This document shows, piece by piece, positions 1 through 8,834 of a stretch of 64,000 bases of DNA; the stretch's first letter is position 1, and every line of letters begins with the position of its first letter. Source of the DNA: Robbsia andropogonis (lineage in GTDB: Bacteria; Pseudomonadota; Gammaproteobacteria; Burkholderiales; Burkholderiaceae); NCBI RefSeq assembly GCF_000970345.1, contig NZ_LAQU01000013.1, forward strand, positions 91,257-155,256, given 5' to 3'. Under the pieces are notes generated by a model. The model saw only the letters and a program-made list of their open reading frames with translations, was not told where the DNA came from and made no database searches. The position numbers were made by a program, and so were the translations under genes.

Positions 1-1554
1 CGTCCGGGCACTGCCGATGACGCGGCGCTCGATGATCTGATTGCACGGATGCGCGCGATGCATGTGGCGTCGCGCTATCAGCAATTGCCATCGGAAAGCC
101 GTGAGCGCGTGGATGCATTGGTGCGGCGCGCGTTGGTGGAGATATCCGCCAACGCCTCGGCGGCATCGCGCGATGCGGCAGCGGCCGGCGAATCGGGACC
201 CGCCGCGCGGCGTCTAGTGCTGGCGCGATGGCTCGATCTGTTGGAGCGCATCTGCGGGCGGCGGGCCTATCTCGCGCTGCTGACCGAGTTTCCCGTGGCG
301 TTGCGTCGGGTGCTTGAGGTGCTGGCCGGTGCGCAGTGGGCGGCGACCTATCTGATCAAGCACCCCCAGCTACTGGACGAATTGCTTGATGACGAAGCGG
401 TGCATGCACCGTTCGATTGGTCGGCGTTTGCACACGATCTGCGTGAAAAATTGCATGGCACGGCGAAGACCGGTCACGTCCGGGGCACGAAAGTCCATGC
501 CGCGCCGGATGTCGAGCAGCAGATGGACCTCTTGCGGCACGCGCAGCATGCGGAAGTGTTCCGCATTCTGTTGCGTGATCTGTATGGTCTATTGAGCGTG
601 GAGGCGGTCAGTGACCGCTTGTCGGAGCTGGCCGATACGGTGCTCGATGTGACGCTTGAAACCGTCTGGCGCGCGATCGCCGAGCGGCCGATGCTCGAAG
701 GCGACCTGCCCCGGTTCGCCATCATTGCGTATGGCAAGTTGGGCGGTAAGGAGTTGGGCTATGGTTCCGATCTCGATTTGATCTTCCTCTACGACGATCA
801 GCGCGAGGGCGACGATGTCGCCGAGCATTACACGCGGCTGGCGCGGCGTTTGATCAGCTGGCTGACCACTGCGACCGGCGCCGGGCAGCTCTACGATGTC
901 GATCTCCGATTACGGCCGAACGGATCGTCGGGATTGCTGGTGACGCCGATCGATGGCTTTCGTCGCTATCAACAACGCGAGGCCGGCCAGGCAAATACCG
1001 CGTGGGTCTGGGAACATCAGGCGATTACGCGCGCGCGATACTGCGCGGGCGATCCGGCCATTGGCGCGACGTTTGAACAAATTCGCGAGGAGGTTCTGGC
1101 GACACCGCGTGACGCTCGGGCGTTGGCGGCCGAGATCGTCGCCATGCGGTCCCGCGTGCATGACGGGCATCCGAATCACAGCGGGTTGTTCGACCTGAAG
1201 CACGATCGCGGTGGCATGGTCGATATCGAATTTCTCGTCCAATACGGCGTGCTGCGCCATGCAGCGGCGCACCCGGCGTTGATTCGCAACAGCGGGAATC
1301 TGGCGCTGCTCGATGTGCTGGCGGGATTGGACTTCGCGCCGCTGGCGGATATTCAGGCGGTGCAGGCGGCCTACCGGCGCTATCGCATACTGCAGCATCG
1401 GGTGCGTCTGGACGGTGCGCTACATGCCAGGGTTGCCATGAGCCGGGTAGAAACCGAGCGTCACGCCGTCTGTCGACTCTGGGATCATGTGCTCGGAAAC
1501 ATCGTCGCCGCGGAAGGGCCCTCGGCATTGGGTGATCCGATGGCGAGGGGGTAG
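1..1554 (+). CDS. glnE: GlnE, bifunctional glutamine synthetase adenylyltransferase/deadenylase (5' partial)
   Basis: Carboxy-terminal 517 residues of the enzyme that adds AMP to, or removes it from, glutamine synthetase under PII control. The frame is open from base 1, so the amino terminus lies upstream of the window. The visible part holds the second nucleotidyltransferase domain, with GKLGGKELGYGSDLDLIF at bases 733-786; the GSDLD acidic pair is the metal-binding signature. It is followed by the helical carboxy-terminal region, with an FDLKHDRGGMVDIEFLVQY signature typical of the family. The stop at 1552-1554 faces recN, which ends 90 bases away on the other strand. I see no strong terminator in that gap. 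Identity is secure; the missing amino-terminal deadenylase half cannot be judged here. Confidence 0.95.
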   Translation, partial: RPGTADDAALDDLIARMRAMHVASRYQQLPSESRERVDALVRRALVEISANASAASRDAAAAGESGPAARRLVLARWLDLLERICGRRAYLALLTEFPVALRRVLEVLAGAQWAATYLIKHPQLLDELLDDEAVHAPFDWSAFAHDLREKLHGTAKTGHVRGTKVHAAPDVEQQMDLLRHAQHAEVFRILLRDLYGLLSVEAVSDRLSELADTVLDVTLETVWRAIAERPMLEGDLPRFAIIAYGKLGGKELGYGSDLDLIFLYDDQREGDDVAEHYTRLARRLISWLTTATGAGQLYDVDLRLRPNGSSGLLVTPIDGFRRYQQREAGQANTAWVWEHQAITRARYCAGDPAIGATFEQIREEVLATPRDARALAAEIVAMRSRVHDGHPNHSGLFDLKHDRGGMVDIEFLVQYGVLRHAAAHPALIRNSGNLALLDVLAGLDFAPLADIQAVQAAYRRYRILQHRVRLDGALHARVAMSRVETERHAVCRLWDHVLGNIVAAEGPSALGDPMARG

Positions 1555-1644
1555 CGTCGCTATCGAATGAAGGCGCGCGGTCACGATTGAAGACGCCGGC
1601 GCGTGATCCGCCTTTCGGTGCGCGTCACTCGCCTTCGCCCGGCG

Positions 1645-3504
1645 TCACGCCGCCAGCATTTCCTTGGCGTGGCGACGAGTCGTCGGCGTGATGTCGATAC
1701 CGCCGAGCATCCGCGCGATCTCTTCGACGCGCTCGGCGCCGTCGATCCGTGTGACTGCGCTGACGGTCTCGCTTTCCGTCTGCGCGCCGCCGTCCACCGG
1801 TTGCCCGGCCACGACATCGGCGCTGACATCCCGGACCTGTTTGGTCACGCGCAGATGACGATCGCCGCGCGCCGCCACCTGGGGCAGGTGGGTCACGCAA
1901 AGCACTTGCCGCATGCCGCCCAATTGATGCAGCAACCGGCCGACCACTTCGGCCACCGCGCCGCCAATGCCGGTATCCACTTCATCGAAAATCAGCGTGG
2001 GGGTCGGACTGGCCGCGCTGGCGATGACTGACAATGCCAGGCTGATCCGCGCCAGTTCGCCACCGGAGGCGACCCGCGCCAAGGGGCGTCGCGGCACACC
2101 CGGATGACCCGCCACCAGGAACTCGATCTGTTCGAGACCGTTCGGACCACCGACCACGTTGGGATGCTCCCCATCTCGCGTCGACTGGACGGGCGTCAAC
2201 GCGACTTCAAAGCTGCCACCCACCATCGACAGTTCCTGCATGCCAGTGGTGACGCCTTCGGACAGGACGCCGGCCGCAGCCTTGCGGATCGTGGACAGCA
2301 CGTGCGCCGCATCGCGGTACGCCACGGCGGCGTCTTGCTCCGCTTTTTCCAGCGCGGTGAAATCGGCTTCCGCGTCCAATGCCGCAAGCCGACCGCGGCG
2401 TTCGCCGAGCGCATCACCCAAGGCTTCGGGAGCGATGCGGAATTTTCGCGAGGCCGCATGCAGCGCGTTCATACGCTCATCCACTTGCTCCAGGCGCTGC
2501 GGATCGAGGTCAAGCCGCTGCGCATAATGCGTCAGCGAGTACGCCGCTTCCTGGAGTTGAATTTGCGCAGGTTCGAGCGCAAGTAAGACGTCGCGTAGAT
2601 TTTCATCGATCTCGGCCAGTGCCTGAAGGCGGCTGGTGATGGCGGAGACCCGCCCAATCAACGCATCATCGGATTCCGATAGCGCGTCGATCGCCCCCTG
2701 CACGCCATCGATCAAACTGGCCGCGTGCGACAAGCGCTTATGTTCAACGCCGATCTCTTCCCATTCGCCCGCCTGCGGCGCCAGCGTTTCCAGTTCATTG
2801 ACTTGCCAGGCCAATTGCTCTCGTTCGAGTTGGATCTGTTCGGCACGCTTGCGGGCATCATCGATACGCGCCCGCGCGGCGCGCCATGCCGCCCAGGCCG
2901 CGGCGGTGCGCGCGGCCGCCTGCGTCGCACCCGCATGCGTGTCGAACAGCAGACGTTGCGCATCTGGGCGCATCAATGCCTGGTGCGCGTGCTGACCATG
3001 GATGTCGACCAGCATTTCACCCAATTCGCGGAGCTGCCCAAGCGTCGCGGGCGTGCCGTTGATAAAGGCGCGCGATCGAGCGCCGGTCGCATCGATGACA
3101 CGTCGAAGCATCACGGGCGGTGCATGCATCGCACTTGCCTGGTTCCCGGTCGCGCGGCTCGTTTTAGCCCCGCGCGATGACTTTGTCATGTCCTTGTCCC
3201 GTGCCGAGGATGCCGCTGTCGCGGCGAGAACCTCGGCCGCGTGGCCAGTGTCGTCGAGCGCGTGCTCATGCAGCCATTCGGCCACGTCCGGCGGCGCATC
3301 GAATACCGCGCTCAGGTCGGCTCGAACCGCGCCGTTCCGGACGATACTGCCGTCACCGCGCGCGCCGAGGATCAACGCCAGCGCATCGATCAGGATCGAC
3401 TTGCCAGCGCCGGTCTCGCCGGAGAATACCGTGAAGCCGGCGTCGAACTCGATGTCAAGGCGGTCGACGATGACGAAATCGCGAATCGAAAGTTGTCGAA
3501 GCAT
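1645..3504 (-). CDS. recN: DNA repair protein RecN
   Basis: SMC-like ATPase that acts in recombinational repair of double-strand breaks. The 619-residue frame starts with ATG at 3504. The Walker A motif GETGAGKS is at residues 29-36, and the Walker B/D-loop signature LIFDEVDTGIGG is near residue 510, with a coiled-coil middle (for example IDDARKRAEQIQLEREQLAW). Typical RecN is about 550-560 residues. The surplus is mainly an Ala/Ser/Lys/Thr-rich segment at residues about 91-130, between the WLHEHALDD strand and LRRVIDATGARSRAFING, where relatives have a short loop. nadK ends 12 bases upstream on the same strand, so nadK and recN are probably cotranscribed. In E. coli recN is SOS-controlled; I see no LexA box directly upstream. 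Confidence 0.96.
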   Translation of the reverse strand: MLRQLSIRDFVIVDRLDIEFDAGFTVFSGETGAGKSILIDALALILGARGDGSIVRNGAVRADLSAVFDAPPDVAEWLHEHALDDTGHAAEVLAATAASSARDKDMTKSSRGAKTSRATGNQASAMHAPPVMLRRVIDATGARSRAFINGTPATLGQLRELGEMLVDIHGQHAHQALMRPDAQRLLFDTHAGATQAAARTAAAWAAWRAARARIDDARKRAEQIQLEREQLAWQVNELETLAPQAGEWEEIGVEHKRLSHAASLIDGVQGAIDALSESDDALIGRVSAITSRLQALAEIDENLRDVLLALEPAQIQLQEAAYSLTHYAQRLDLDPQRLEQVDERMNALHAASRKFRIAPEALGDALGERRGRLAALDAEADFTALEKAEQDAAVAYRDAAHVLSTIRKAAAGVLSEGVTTGMQELSMVGGSFEVALTPVQSTRDGEHPNVVGGPNGLEQIEFLVAGHPGVPRRPLARVASGGELARISLALSVIASAASPTPTLIFDEVDTGIGGAVAEVVGRLLHQLGGMRQVLCVTHLPQVAARGDRHLRVTKQVRDVSADVVAGQPVDGGAQTESETVSAVTRIDGAERVEEIARMLGGIDITPTTRRHAKEMLAA

Positions 3505-3516
3505 GGTGGACGGCGT

Positions 3517-4440
3517 TTAGCTCTGCCGCGTATCGTTGGCCGGGTGGTCGTTCCAGTACAGCTTCTTGCGCAGCGTCGCAAAATAACTGTAACCCACCGG
3601 GTGAAGGAATGGCACCGTGTGTGATGAACGCCGGATCTCGATGATGTCGTCGAGTGCCAGCGCCGTGAAGGATTGCATGTCGAAGTTGACGTTGACTTCC
3701 CGCCCACCAATGACCTGCACGCTGATCTCGGATTTGTCCGGCAGCACGATCGGTCGGTTCGACAGCGCCTGAGGGGCGATCGGCACCAACACGATGCCGC
3801 CGACCTGTGGATGCAGGATTGGCCCCTGGGACGCCAAGGCATAGGCGGTCGAACCCGTTGGCGTGGCCACGATCAATCCGTCTGATCGTTGCGAATACAT
3901 GAATCTTCCGTCCACCACCACGCGCAGCTCTGCCATGCCTGAGAACCCGCTGCGGTTGACGACGACGTCATTGAACGCCAGTGCGTCGTAGATCTGCTTG
4001 CCGTCGCGCATGATCCGCGCTTCCAGCAGCGTGCGTTCCTCGCGCTCGTAGTGGCCCGCCAACAGGTCCGGCACGACCCGGTTCATGTCGACGATGGGGA
4101 TATCCGTGATGAAGCCGAGCCGCCCGTGGTTGATGCCGATCAGCGGCGTGCCGAACGGTGCCAGTTCGCGGCCAACGCCGAGCATCGTGCCGTCGCCACC
4201 GACGACGACGGCCACATCGGCGCGCGAGCCTATCTCGGCGGTGGTCGCGACGGCCGGCCTATGGCGCAGGGAACCGAGCTGGGACGTCAGGTCTATCTCG
4301 CTGGCCGTGGCGGCCTCGAAGATCAACGTGAAGCCGCGGGCTTCGATGGCGCGAGCCAGTGTCAGCAGCGGCTCGCCGATATTGGGCGTATTAGGCCTGC
4401 CGATCAGCGCGACGGTCTTGAAAGAGGTACGGGTTTCCAT
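3517..4440 (-). CDS. nadK: NAD kinase
   Basis: ATP/polyphosphate-dependent NAD kinase that makes NADP in the cytosol. It is 307 residues long, typical for Burkholderiaceae, with ATG at 4440. The diagnostic GGDGT motif is at residues 81-85, followed by [18 protein letters not shown]. The second conserved block [17 protein letters not shown] lies near residue 195. It leads the nadK-recN unit and is divergent from hrcA, with about 250 bases between the two starts. No unusual insertion is seen, unlike its neighbour RecN. Confidence 0.97.
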   Translation of the reverse strand: METRTSFKTVALIGRPNTPNIGEPLLTLARAIEARGFTLIFEAATASEIDLTSQLGSLRHRPAVATTAEIGSRADVAVVVGGDGTMLGVGRELAPFGTPLIGINHGRLGFITDIPIVDMNRVVPDLLAGHYEREERTLLEARIMRDGKQIYDALAFNDVVVNRSGFSGMAELRVVVDGRFMYSQRSDGLIVATPTGSTAYALASQGPILHPQVGGIVLVPIAPQALSNRPIVLPDKSEISVQVIGGREVNVNFDMQSFTALALDDIIEIRRSSHTVPFLHPVGYSYFATLRKKLYWNDHPANDTRQS

Positions 4441-4680
4441 TTGCGCATTACACCACAGGCGACGGGGGAAACTCTACCGCTTCAGCCCGATTGCGTCCTA
4501 ATGGCGGATGCGTGTGACCAGCCGCTGCGTCGGAACCCTGCGTCTATGGATGGGCCGACGCGAGGTGCATCGTGCCCCGGCAATGCAGACGAGGCAGCGG
4601 GTTCTCGCAGCGCAGTGGCGGAATTGCCGCCATGCGATTGTAAACAATGCCTTGAACGGCCTGCCCGGGGCGGATTGCGC

Positions 4681-4686
4681 TAGAAT
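4681..4686 (+). promoter_or_regulatory. -10-like hexamer TAGAAT directly before hrcA
   Basis: TAGAAT lies only 6 bases before the hrcA ATG at 4693, and no Shine-Dalgarno sequence is visible. If this hexamer is the real -10 box, the transcript would start at or next to the AUG (leaderless). I see no convincing -35 at 16-18 bases; TTGAAC at 4652-4657 is too far away. Tentative. Confidence 0.3.
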
Positions 4687-4692
4687 TCCTGA

Positions 4693-5724
4693 ATGCTAGA
4701 CCCGCGCGCCCAAACTCTGCTGACGACCCTGATCGAACGGTATATCGCCGAAGGTCAGCCTGTCGGCTCGCGCACGCTTTCGAAGTTTTCCGGACTTGCC
4801 CTGAGTCCGGCGACCATCCGCAACGTGATGTCCGACCTCGAGGAGCTGGGCCTGGTGACGAGCCCTCATACGTCTGCGGGGCGTATTCCCACCCCGCGTG
4901 GCTATCGGCTCTTCGTCGACACGATGCTGACATCCAAGCCTCTTACCGCTGATGGCGAGGTGGCTGATTTTGCGAAACGGGTTGCCGCGCAGCTTCAGCA
5001 CGGCCAGCCGCAGAAGGTGGTTGCGGCGGCGGCGGGCGTGTTGTCGAACCTGTCTCAGTTTGCCGGTGTTGTCCTCACGCCACGCCGGAGTCAGACCTTC
5101 CGCCAGATTGAGTTCATGCGCTTGTCCGACAAGCGCATCCTGCTTGTCATCGTGACCCCGGAAGGGGATATCCAGAATCGGATCATGGCGACGCAGCGTG
5201 AATACAGTCCGTCGCAACTGATCGAAGCGTCGAATTACATCAACGCACACTTCGCGGGCCAGTCATTTGACGAGGTCCGGCGACGTTTGCGCGGGGAGAT
5301 CGACGCCGTCCGGGCCGATATGACGCACCTGATGCAGGAGGCGGTGGAAGCGGGCAGTGAGGAAGCGTCGGACGATGGCGACAATCTGCTGATTTCCGGC
5401 GAACGCAATCTGCTGGAAGTCACTGATCTGTCGTCCAGCATGGAGCGGATGCGTCGCTTGTTCGACCTGTTCGACCAGAAGACCAGTCTGCTCCAATTGC
5501 TGGATGTGTCGAGCCACGCGCAAGGGGTGCAAATCTATATCGGTGGCGAGTCGAATCTGGTCCCCATCGAGGAGATGAGCGTCGTGACGGCACCATACGA
5601 AGTGGATGGCAAGATCGTCGGCACCCTTGGCGTCATCGGCCCGACACGGATGGCTTATGACCGTGTCATTCCCATTGTGGACATCACCGCGCGGTTGTTA
5701 TCGAACGCGCTCAGTCAGCACTGA
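4693..5724 (+). CDS. hrcA: Heat-inducible transcription repressor HrcA
   Basis: Repressor of class I heat-shock genes; it binds the CIRCE inverted repeat and is kept active by GroEL. The protein has 343 residues. An amino-terminal winged-helix domain covers about residues 1-75 ([19 protein letters not shown] is the recognition region), followed by a GAF-like domain and a carboxy-terminal IYIGGESN block typical of HrcA. It precedes hemH, then hslR (Hsp15), so a heat-shock link runs through this group. I found no complete CIRCE element in the window. Here dnaK and grpE carry sigma-32 promoters instead, so the likely target is groESL elsewhere (inference). Confidence 0.97.
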   Translation: MLDPRAQTLLTTLIERYIAEGQPVGSRTLSKFSGLALSPATIRNVMSDLEELGLVTSPHTSAGRIPTPRGYRLFVDTMLTSKPLTADGEVADFAKRVAAQLQHGQPQKVVAAAAGVLSNLSQFAGVVLTPRRSQTFRQIEFMRLSDKRILLVIVTPEGDIQNRIMATQREYSPSQLIEASNYINAHFAGQSFDEVRRRLRGEIDAVRADMTHLMQEAVEAGSEEASDDGDNLLISGERNLLEVTDLSSSMERMRRLFDLFDQKTSLLQLLDVSSHAQGVQIYIGGESNLVPIEEMSVVTAPYEVDGKIVGTLGVIGPTRMAYDRVIPIVDITARLLSNALSQH

Positions 5725-5805
5725 CGGCGCGACAGTGGTCTGCACGCTGCCGCCCACCGTCGCGCTCGGGGTACACTGGTAGTACATCTGCCTTTGTGTC
5801 TCTCC

Positions 5806-6993
5806 ATGAATTCACCGATCAGTCCATCCGACGCAACGATGCCATCCGGGCCAATCCTGTCGACGGCATCCGCCGTGCCGATGTCGCCAAATGCACCCGA
5901 TCTCTTGGTCGATCCTGCGTCGCCCCTTGAAATGACGCCAGGACGATCTCTGGCGAGCGCGCCTCCCGTCGAGGCGGTCGGTTCCTCGGGCACGGCGGTA
6001 TTACTGATCAATCTCGGCACGCCGGATGCGCCGGAAGCGGGTGCGGTCGGCCGTTACCTGAAGCAGTTCCTGTCCGATCCCCGCGTTGTCGAGATTCCAG
6101 CGTTATTATGGCAGCCGTTATTGCGAGGGGTCATCGTCCCGTTGCGATCACGCGCTTCCGCGAAGAAATACGCTTCGGTCTGGATGGACGAGGGCTCGCC
6201 GCTACGGGTCTATACGGAACGCCAGACCGCGGCGCTGCGAAGCCGTTTCGCGGAACTCGGGATGAACGTGCGGGTCGAATACGCGATGCGATACGGCACA
6301 CCTGATATCGCGGCACGCATCGACGCATTGCAGGCCGCGGGTACGCAGCGCATTCTATTGATGCCGATGTACCCACAGTACTCCGCATCCACGACGGCCA
6401 CCGCTTTCGATGCCGCCTATGATCATTTACGCGGATTGCGCGACCAACCGGCATTGCGTGCGGTCAAGTCTTACCCGACCGATCCCAACTATATCGCGGC
6501 GCTTGCCGAGCAGGTCGCGCGCTTCTGGCGGGAACACGATGCGCCGGATTTTTCCGCGGGCGACAAGTTGTTGCTCAGTTTTCACGGCGTCCCCAAACGG
6601 ACGATTACATTGGGCGATCCCTACCAGGCCGAATGCCTCGCCACTGGCGCGCGGTTGGCCGACGTATTGGGGTTGGACGCCGATAGATGCCGCGTGACCT
6701 TTCAATCACGGTTCGGCAAGGCGGAGTGGTTGCAACCTTACACGGAGCCCACCGCGATTGCATTGGCCCAGTCCGGCACGCGCCGGATCGATGTTTTCAC
6801 CCCCGGTTTTACCGCCGATTGCCTGGAGACGATCGAGGAAATCGGTCTTGAAGTGCGCGACGCGTTCCTGCACGCTGGCGGAGAGAGATTTCGCAGGATT
6901 CCTTGCCTGAACGATGCGCCGGCCTGGATCGCCGGACTCGCGACATTGTGCGCCGACAACCTCGGCGGTTGGCCGGGAGGGGCGCCGCAGTGA
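5806..6993 (+). CDS. hemH: Ferrochelatase
   Basis: Inserts ferrous iron into protoporphyrin IX, the last step of heme synthesis. I use ATG 5806 (395 residues); the frame extends 12 bases upstream to a TTG. The first 60 or so residues are a Pro/Ser/Ala-rich extension before the conserved start [14 protein letters not shown]. Later signatures are [10 protein letters not shown], which holds the active-site His, and the carboxy-terminal block [14 protein letters not shown], which has the conserved acidic residues. The stop overlaps the GTG start of hslR, so the two are translationally coupled. A TACACT hexamer at 5772-5777 may be its -10. Confidence 0.96.
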   Translation: MNSPISPSDATMPSGPILSTASAVPMSPNAPDLLVDPASPLEMTPGRSLASAPPVEAVGSSGTAVLLINLGTPDAPEAGAVGRYLKQFLSDPRVVEIPALLWQPLLRGVIVPLRSRASAKKYASVWMDEGSPLRVYTERQTAALRSRFAELGMNVRVEYAMRYGTPDIAARIDALQAAGTQRILLMPMYPQYSASTTATAFDAAYDHLRGLRDQPALRAVKSYPTDPNYIAALAEQVARFWREHDAPDFSAGDKLLLSFHGVPKRTITLGDPYQAECLATGARLADVLGLDADRCRVTFQSRFGKAEWLQPYTEPTAIALAQSGTRRIDVFTPGFTADCLETIEEIGLEVRDAFLHAGGERFRRIPCLNDAPAWIAGLATLCADNLGGWPGGAPQ

Positions 6994-7499
6994 GTCGCGG
7001 ACAATCGGGCCGCCGTGCAACCACGGTGGAGACGCTCGATAGGGACCGCCATTCGTCAAACGGGGATGCACTTGGTCAAAAAGCGCGCGTTGACAAATGG
7101 CTATGGGCGGCGCGGTTCTTCAAGACGCGATCGTTGGCGCAGCAGGCCGTTCAAAAGGGGCGAATTCTGATTGGCGACGATGCCGTCAAGGCGTCGCGCG
7201 ACGTGCGCATCGGAGACGTGATCACGATCGATCTGGAAGCGGGACGGTGGACTGTCGTAGTGCGGACTATCAGCGAAGTGAGGGGGCCGGCGCCCGTTGC
7301 ACGGCTACTTTATGAAGAAACCGTGGCCAGCGCGCAAGCGCGTGAGGCCGAACGTACCCGACGTCACCTGTTCCGGGAGCCCGCCGCCGGGTGGCATGGC
7401 CGGCCCACGAAGCGCGACCGGCGCGTCATTGCGCAAGCAGGGAGCCCAGGTCACGATCCTTCGTATGGCTCGCCTGATGGCTGGCCGGATAAGGATTGA
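6990..7499 (+). CDS. hslR: Hsp15-type S4-domain RNA-binding protein
   Basis: Ribosome-associated heat-shock protein family; Hsp15 binds free 50S subunits carrying nascent chains and helps recycle them. The chosen GTG at 6990 overlaps the hemH stop by 3 bases and gives 169 residues. The S4 domain begins near residue 33 with the signature [15 protein letters not shown] and continues through [23 protein letters not shown]. The tail is basic ([24 protein letters not shown]). The first 30 residues are low-complexity and the true start may be later. The downstream end overlaps a small minus-strand gene. Confidence 0.9.
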   Translation: MSRGQSGRRATTVETLDRDRHSSNGDALGQKARVDKWLWAARFFKTRSLAQQAVQKGRILIGDDAVKASRDVRIGDVITIDLEAGRWTVVVRTISEVRGPAPVARLLYEETVASAQAREAERTRRHLFREPAAGWHGRPTKRDRRVIAQAGSPGHDPSYGSPDGWPDKD

Positions 7500-7632
7500 G
7501 CCAATCGCGGGTCAGCGCCTTCGCGGTGCCGTACTCCGATGTCCGTGCACTGACTGCGCCTGACAAGCAAATGGTGGTGGTTCCAGCGATCAGCACGGAC
7601 AGGATAAAGACGATTGCGAACGTCAATTTCAT
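7426..7632 (-). CDS. Small exported protein of unknown function
   Basis: A 68-residue frame with ATG at 7632, preceded by a strong Shine-Dalgarno (AGAGGTG, about 6 bases upstream). It starts MKLTFAIVFILSVLIAG, a classic Sec signal: Lys2 followed by a hydrophobic core to about residue 24, with a likely cleavage after AVSA at residue 29. The mature part of about 39 residues is polar and His/Thr-containing with no cysteine. No lipobox is seen. I do not recognise the family. Its last 74 bases overlap the end of hslR on the opposite strand. The ribosome-binding site plus signal peptide are the main reasons to accept it. Confidence 0.6.
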   Translation of the reverse strand: MKLTFAIVFILSVLIAGTTTICLSGAVSARTSEYGTAKALTRDWLNPYPASHQASHTKDRDLGSLLAQ

Positions 7633-7669
7633 TTATTCACCTCTTTTTTTACGCGCTGATTCCGGAAGG

Positions 7670-7696
7670 TCAAGCCCCTTAGCACGGCTTGATTTT
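7670..7696 (+). terminator. Possible terminator for the hrcA-hemH-hslR transcript
   Basis: TCAAGCC (7670-7676) and GGCTTGA (7686-7692) form a 7-bp stem with a 9-base loop, followed by TTTT. The orientation fits plus-strand transcripts from hslR, 170 bases after its stop and beyond the convergent small gene. The loop contains TTAGCAC, which matches half of a CIRCE arm, but no second arm exists. Confidence 0.4.
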
Positions 7697-7931
7697 AATG
7701 CGGCCGCCGTCGCCGTGTCATGGCCCTAAGTCCCTGTTCTGGGTAAAGAATGTAACGAGCTGTTGCCGTTGGCATGGCAAGCGTGCGCGGTGAGTGCGCG
7801 ATGTGCTCCACCCTGTTGTGACAAACCCTGGTCCTGGCGCTCCCTCCCTGTGTCTAGCAGCGCGTGGCGGCGAGCGGTGTTGTGTCGCGCGGGACAAGTG
7901 CCTTCACGGGCACAAATTTCTGAGATCTGGG

Positions 7932-7959
7932 CTTGAAAACAACGAAATCGTCTCCAAGT
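7932..7959 (+). promoter_or_regulatory. Sigma-32 promoter of grpE
   Basis: -35 CTTGAAA at 7932-7938, a 13-base spacer, then CTCCAAGT at 7952-7959, which matches the heat-shock -10 consensus CCCCATNT at most fixed positions. Expected transcript start is about 50 bases before the grpE ATG. Both spacing and sequence fit the RpoH consensus. Confidence 0.75.
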
Positions 7960-8015
7960 CGGGAACAGAGGGCCGTGCGCCGGATCAATCACACAGACTC
8001 AGACGGGAAACGAGC

Positions 8016-8603
8016 ATGCAAGACAATCCAGCGAACCGCGATCAGCAGACGACGGACAATGCCGCGGCGGACGTGGTGAATCAGCAGGCAGCGCAGGCGG
8101 ACGCAGCAGCGTCGGTGTCGAGCGACCAATTGGAAAGTAGCGGTCACGAAGCCGAAGCGGCATTGGCCGAAGCGCAGGCGCAGATCGCCGCGTTGAAGGA
8201 GGAATTCCTTCGGGCGAAGGCGGAAACGGAGAATGTCCGCCGCCGCGGCCAGGAAGAAAAGGAAAAGGCGCATAAGTTCGCGATCGAAAGTTTCGCGGAG
8301 CACTTGCTACCGGTGGTGGACAGCCTGGAGGCCGGTCTCGGGGCGGACGCATCCAACGCCGAGAAGCTGCGCGAAGGAATGGACCTGACGCTGAAGCAAT
8401 TGCTGGCGGCACTGGAAAAGGGTCGGATCAAGGTGGTGGCGCCGGAAGCGAATGACAAGTTCGATCCGCATTTCCATCAGGCCATCTCGATGGTACCGGC
8501 CGACCAAGAGCCGAATACAGTCGTCACGGTCCTGCAAAAGGGCTATGTGATTGCGGAGCGTGTCCTGCGCCCGGCCTTGGTGATGGTGGCGGCACCGAAG
8601 TGA
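8016..8603 (+). CDS. grpE: Nucleotide exchange factor GrpE
   Basis: Co-chaperone that releases ADP from DnaK. ATG 8016 gives 195 residues; the frame is open further upstream but the GrpE-like sequence starts here. The acidic, disordered amino terminus (residues 1-45) is followed by the long coiled-coil ([19 protein letters not shown], then [17 protein letters not shown]) and the carboxy-terminal beta domain with [10 protein letters not shown] and ending [17 protein letters not shown]. It is followed by dnaK after 231 bases, which contain a second heat-shock promoter. Confidence 0.97.
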   Translation: MQDNPANRDQQTTDNAAADVVNQQAAQADAAASVSSDQLESSGHEAEAALAEAQAQIAALKEEFLRAKAETENVRRRGQEEKEKAHKFAIESFAEHLLPVVDSLEAGLGADASNAEKLREGMDLTLKQLLAALEKGRIKVVAPEANDKFDPHFHQAISMVPADQEPNTVVTVLQKGYVIAERVLRPALVMVAAPK

Positions 8604-8733
8604 CGCCGGGTTCTCATGGGCCTGCCGCTGGCGCGAAACCCTATTGTGGCGGCATATTGCGCGGCCCCGGATGGTCTGTGGATCGGCGTGGCATGGGATG
8701 TGCGAAGGAATGCAGCATTTTCGCGGTCAGGCT

Positions 8734-8761
8734 CTTGAAATCGGCGTGACCGGACCTATTT
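8734..8761 (+). promoter_or_regulatory. Sigma-32 promoter of dnaK, followed by a 5' UTR hairpin
   Basis: -35 CTTGAAA at 8734-8740, a 13-base spacer, then ACCTATTT at 8754-8761 as the heat-shock -10. The arrangement is identical to the grpE promoter. Within the predicted 5' leader, GCGGAGC (8785-8791) and GCTCCGC (8795-8801) form a 7-bp hairpin with a 3-base loop, which could stabilise the mRNA or affect loading. The Shine-Dalgarno AGGAGA is at 8820-8825. Confidence 0.75.
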
Positions 8762-8834
8762 TTCGAACATATTTGATTTGTTGCGCGGAGCCGGGCTCCG
8801 CCTGACGGCTGACACAGCCAGGAGAAAGAACAAG

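Larger units (their letters stand above)
7633..8015. other. Intergenic region before grpE
   Basis: About 380 bases without a convincing gene. It holds the upstream region of the small minus-strand exported-protein gene, the TCAAGCC hairpin at 7670-7696 and the sigma-32 promoter of grpE at 7932-7959. The rest shows nothing I can support. Confidence 0.7.

Noticed and set aside
7677..7685. TTAGCAC as a possible CIRCE half-site
   Set aside because: CIRCE needs a second GAGTGCTAA arm after nine bases; none is present, and the sequence is better explained as the loop of a hairpin.
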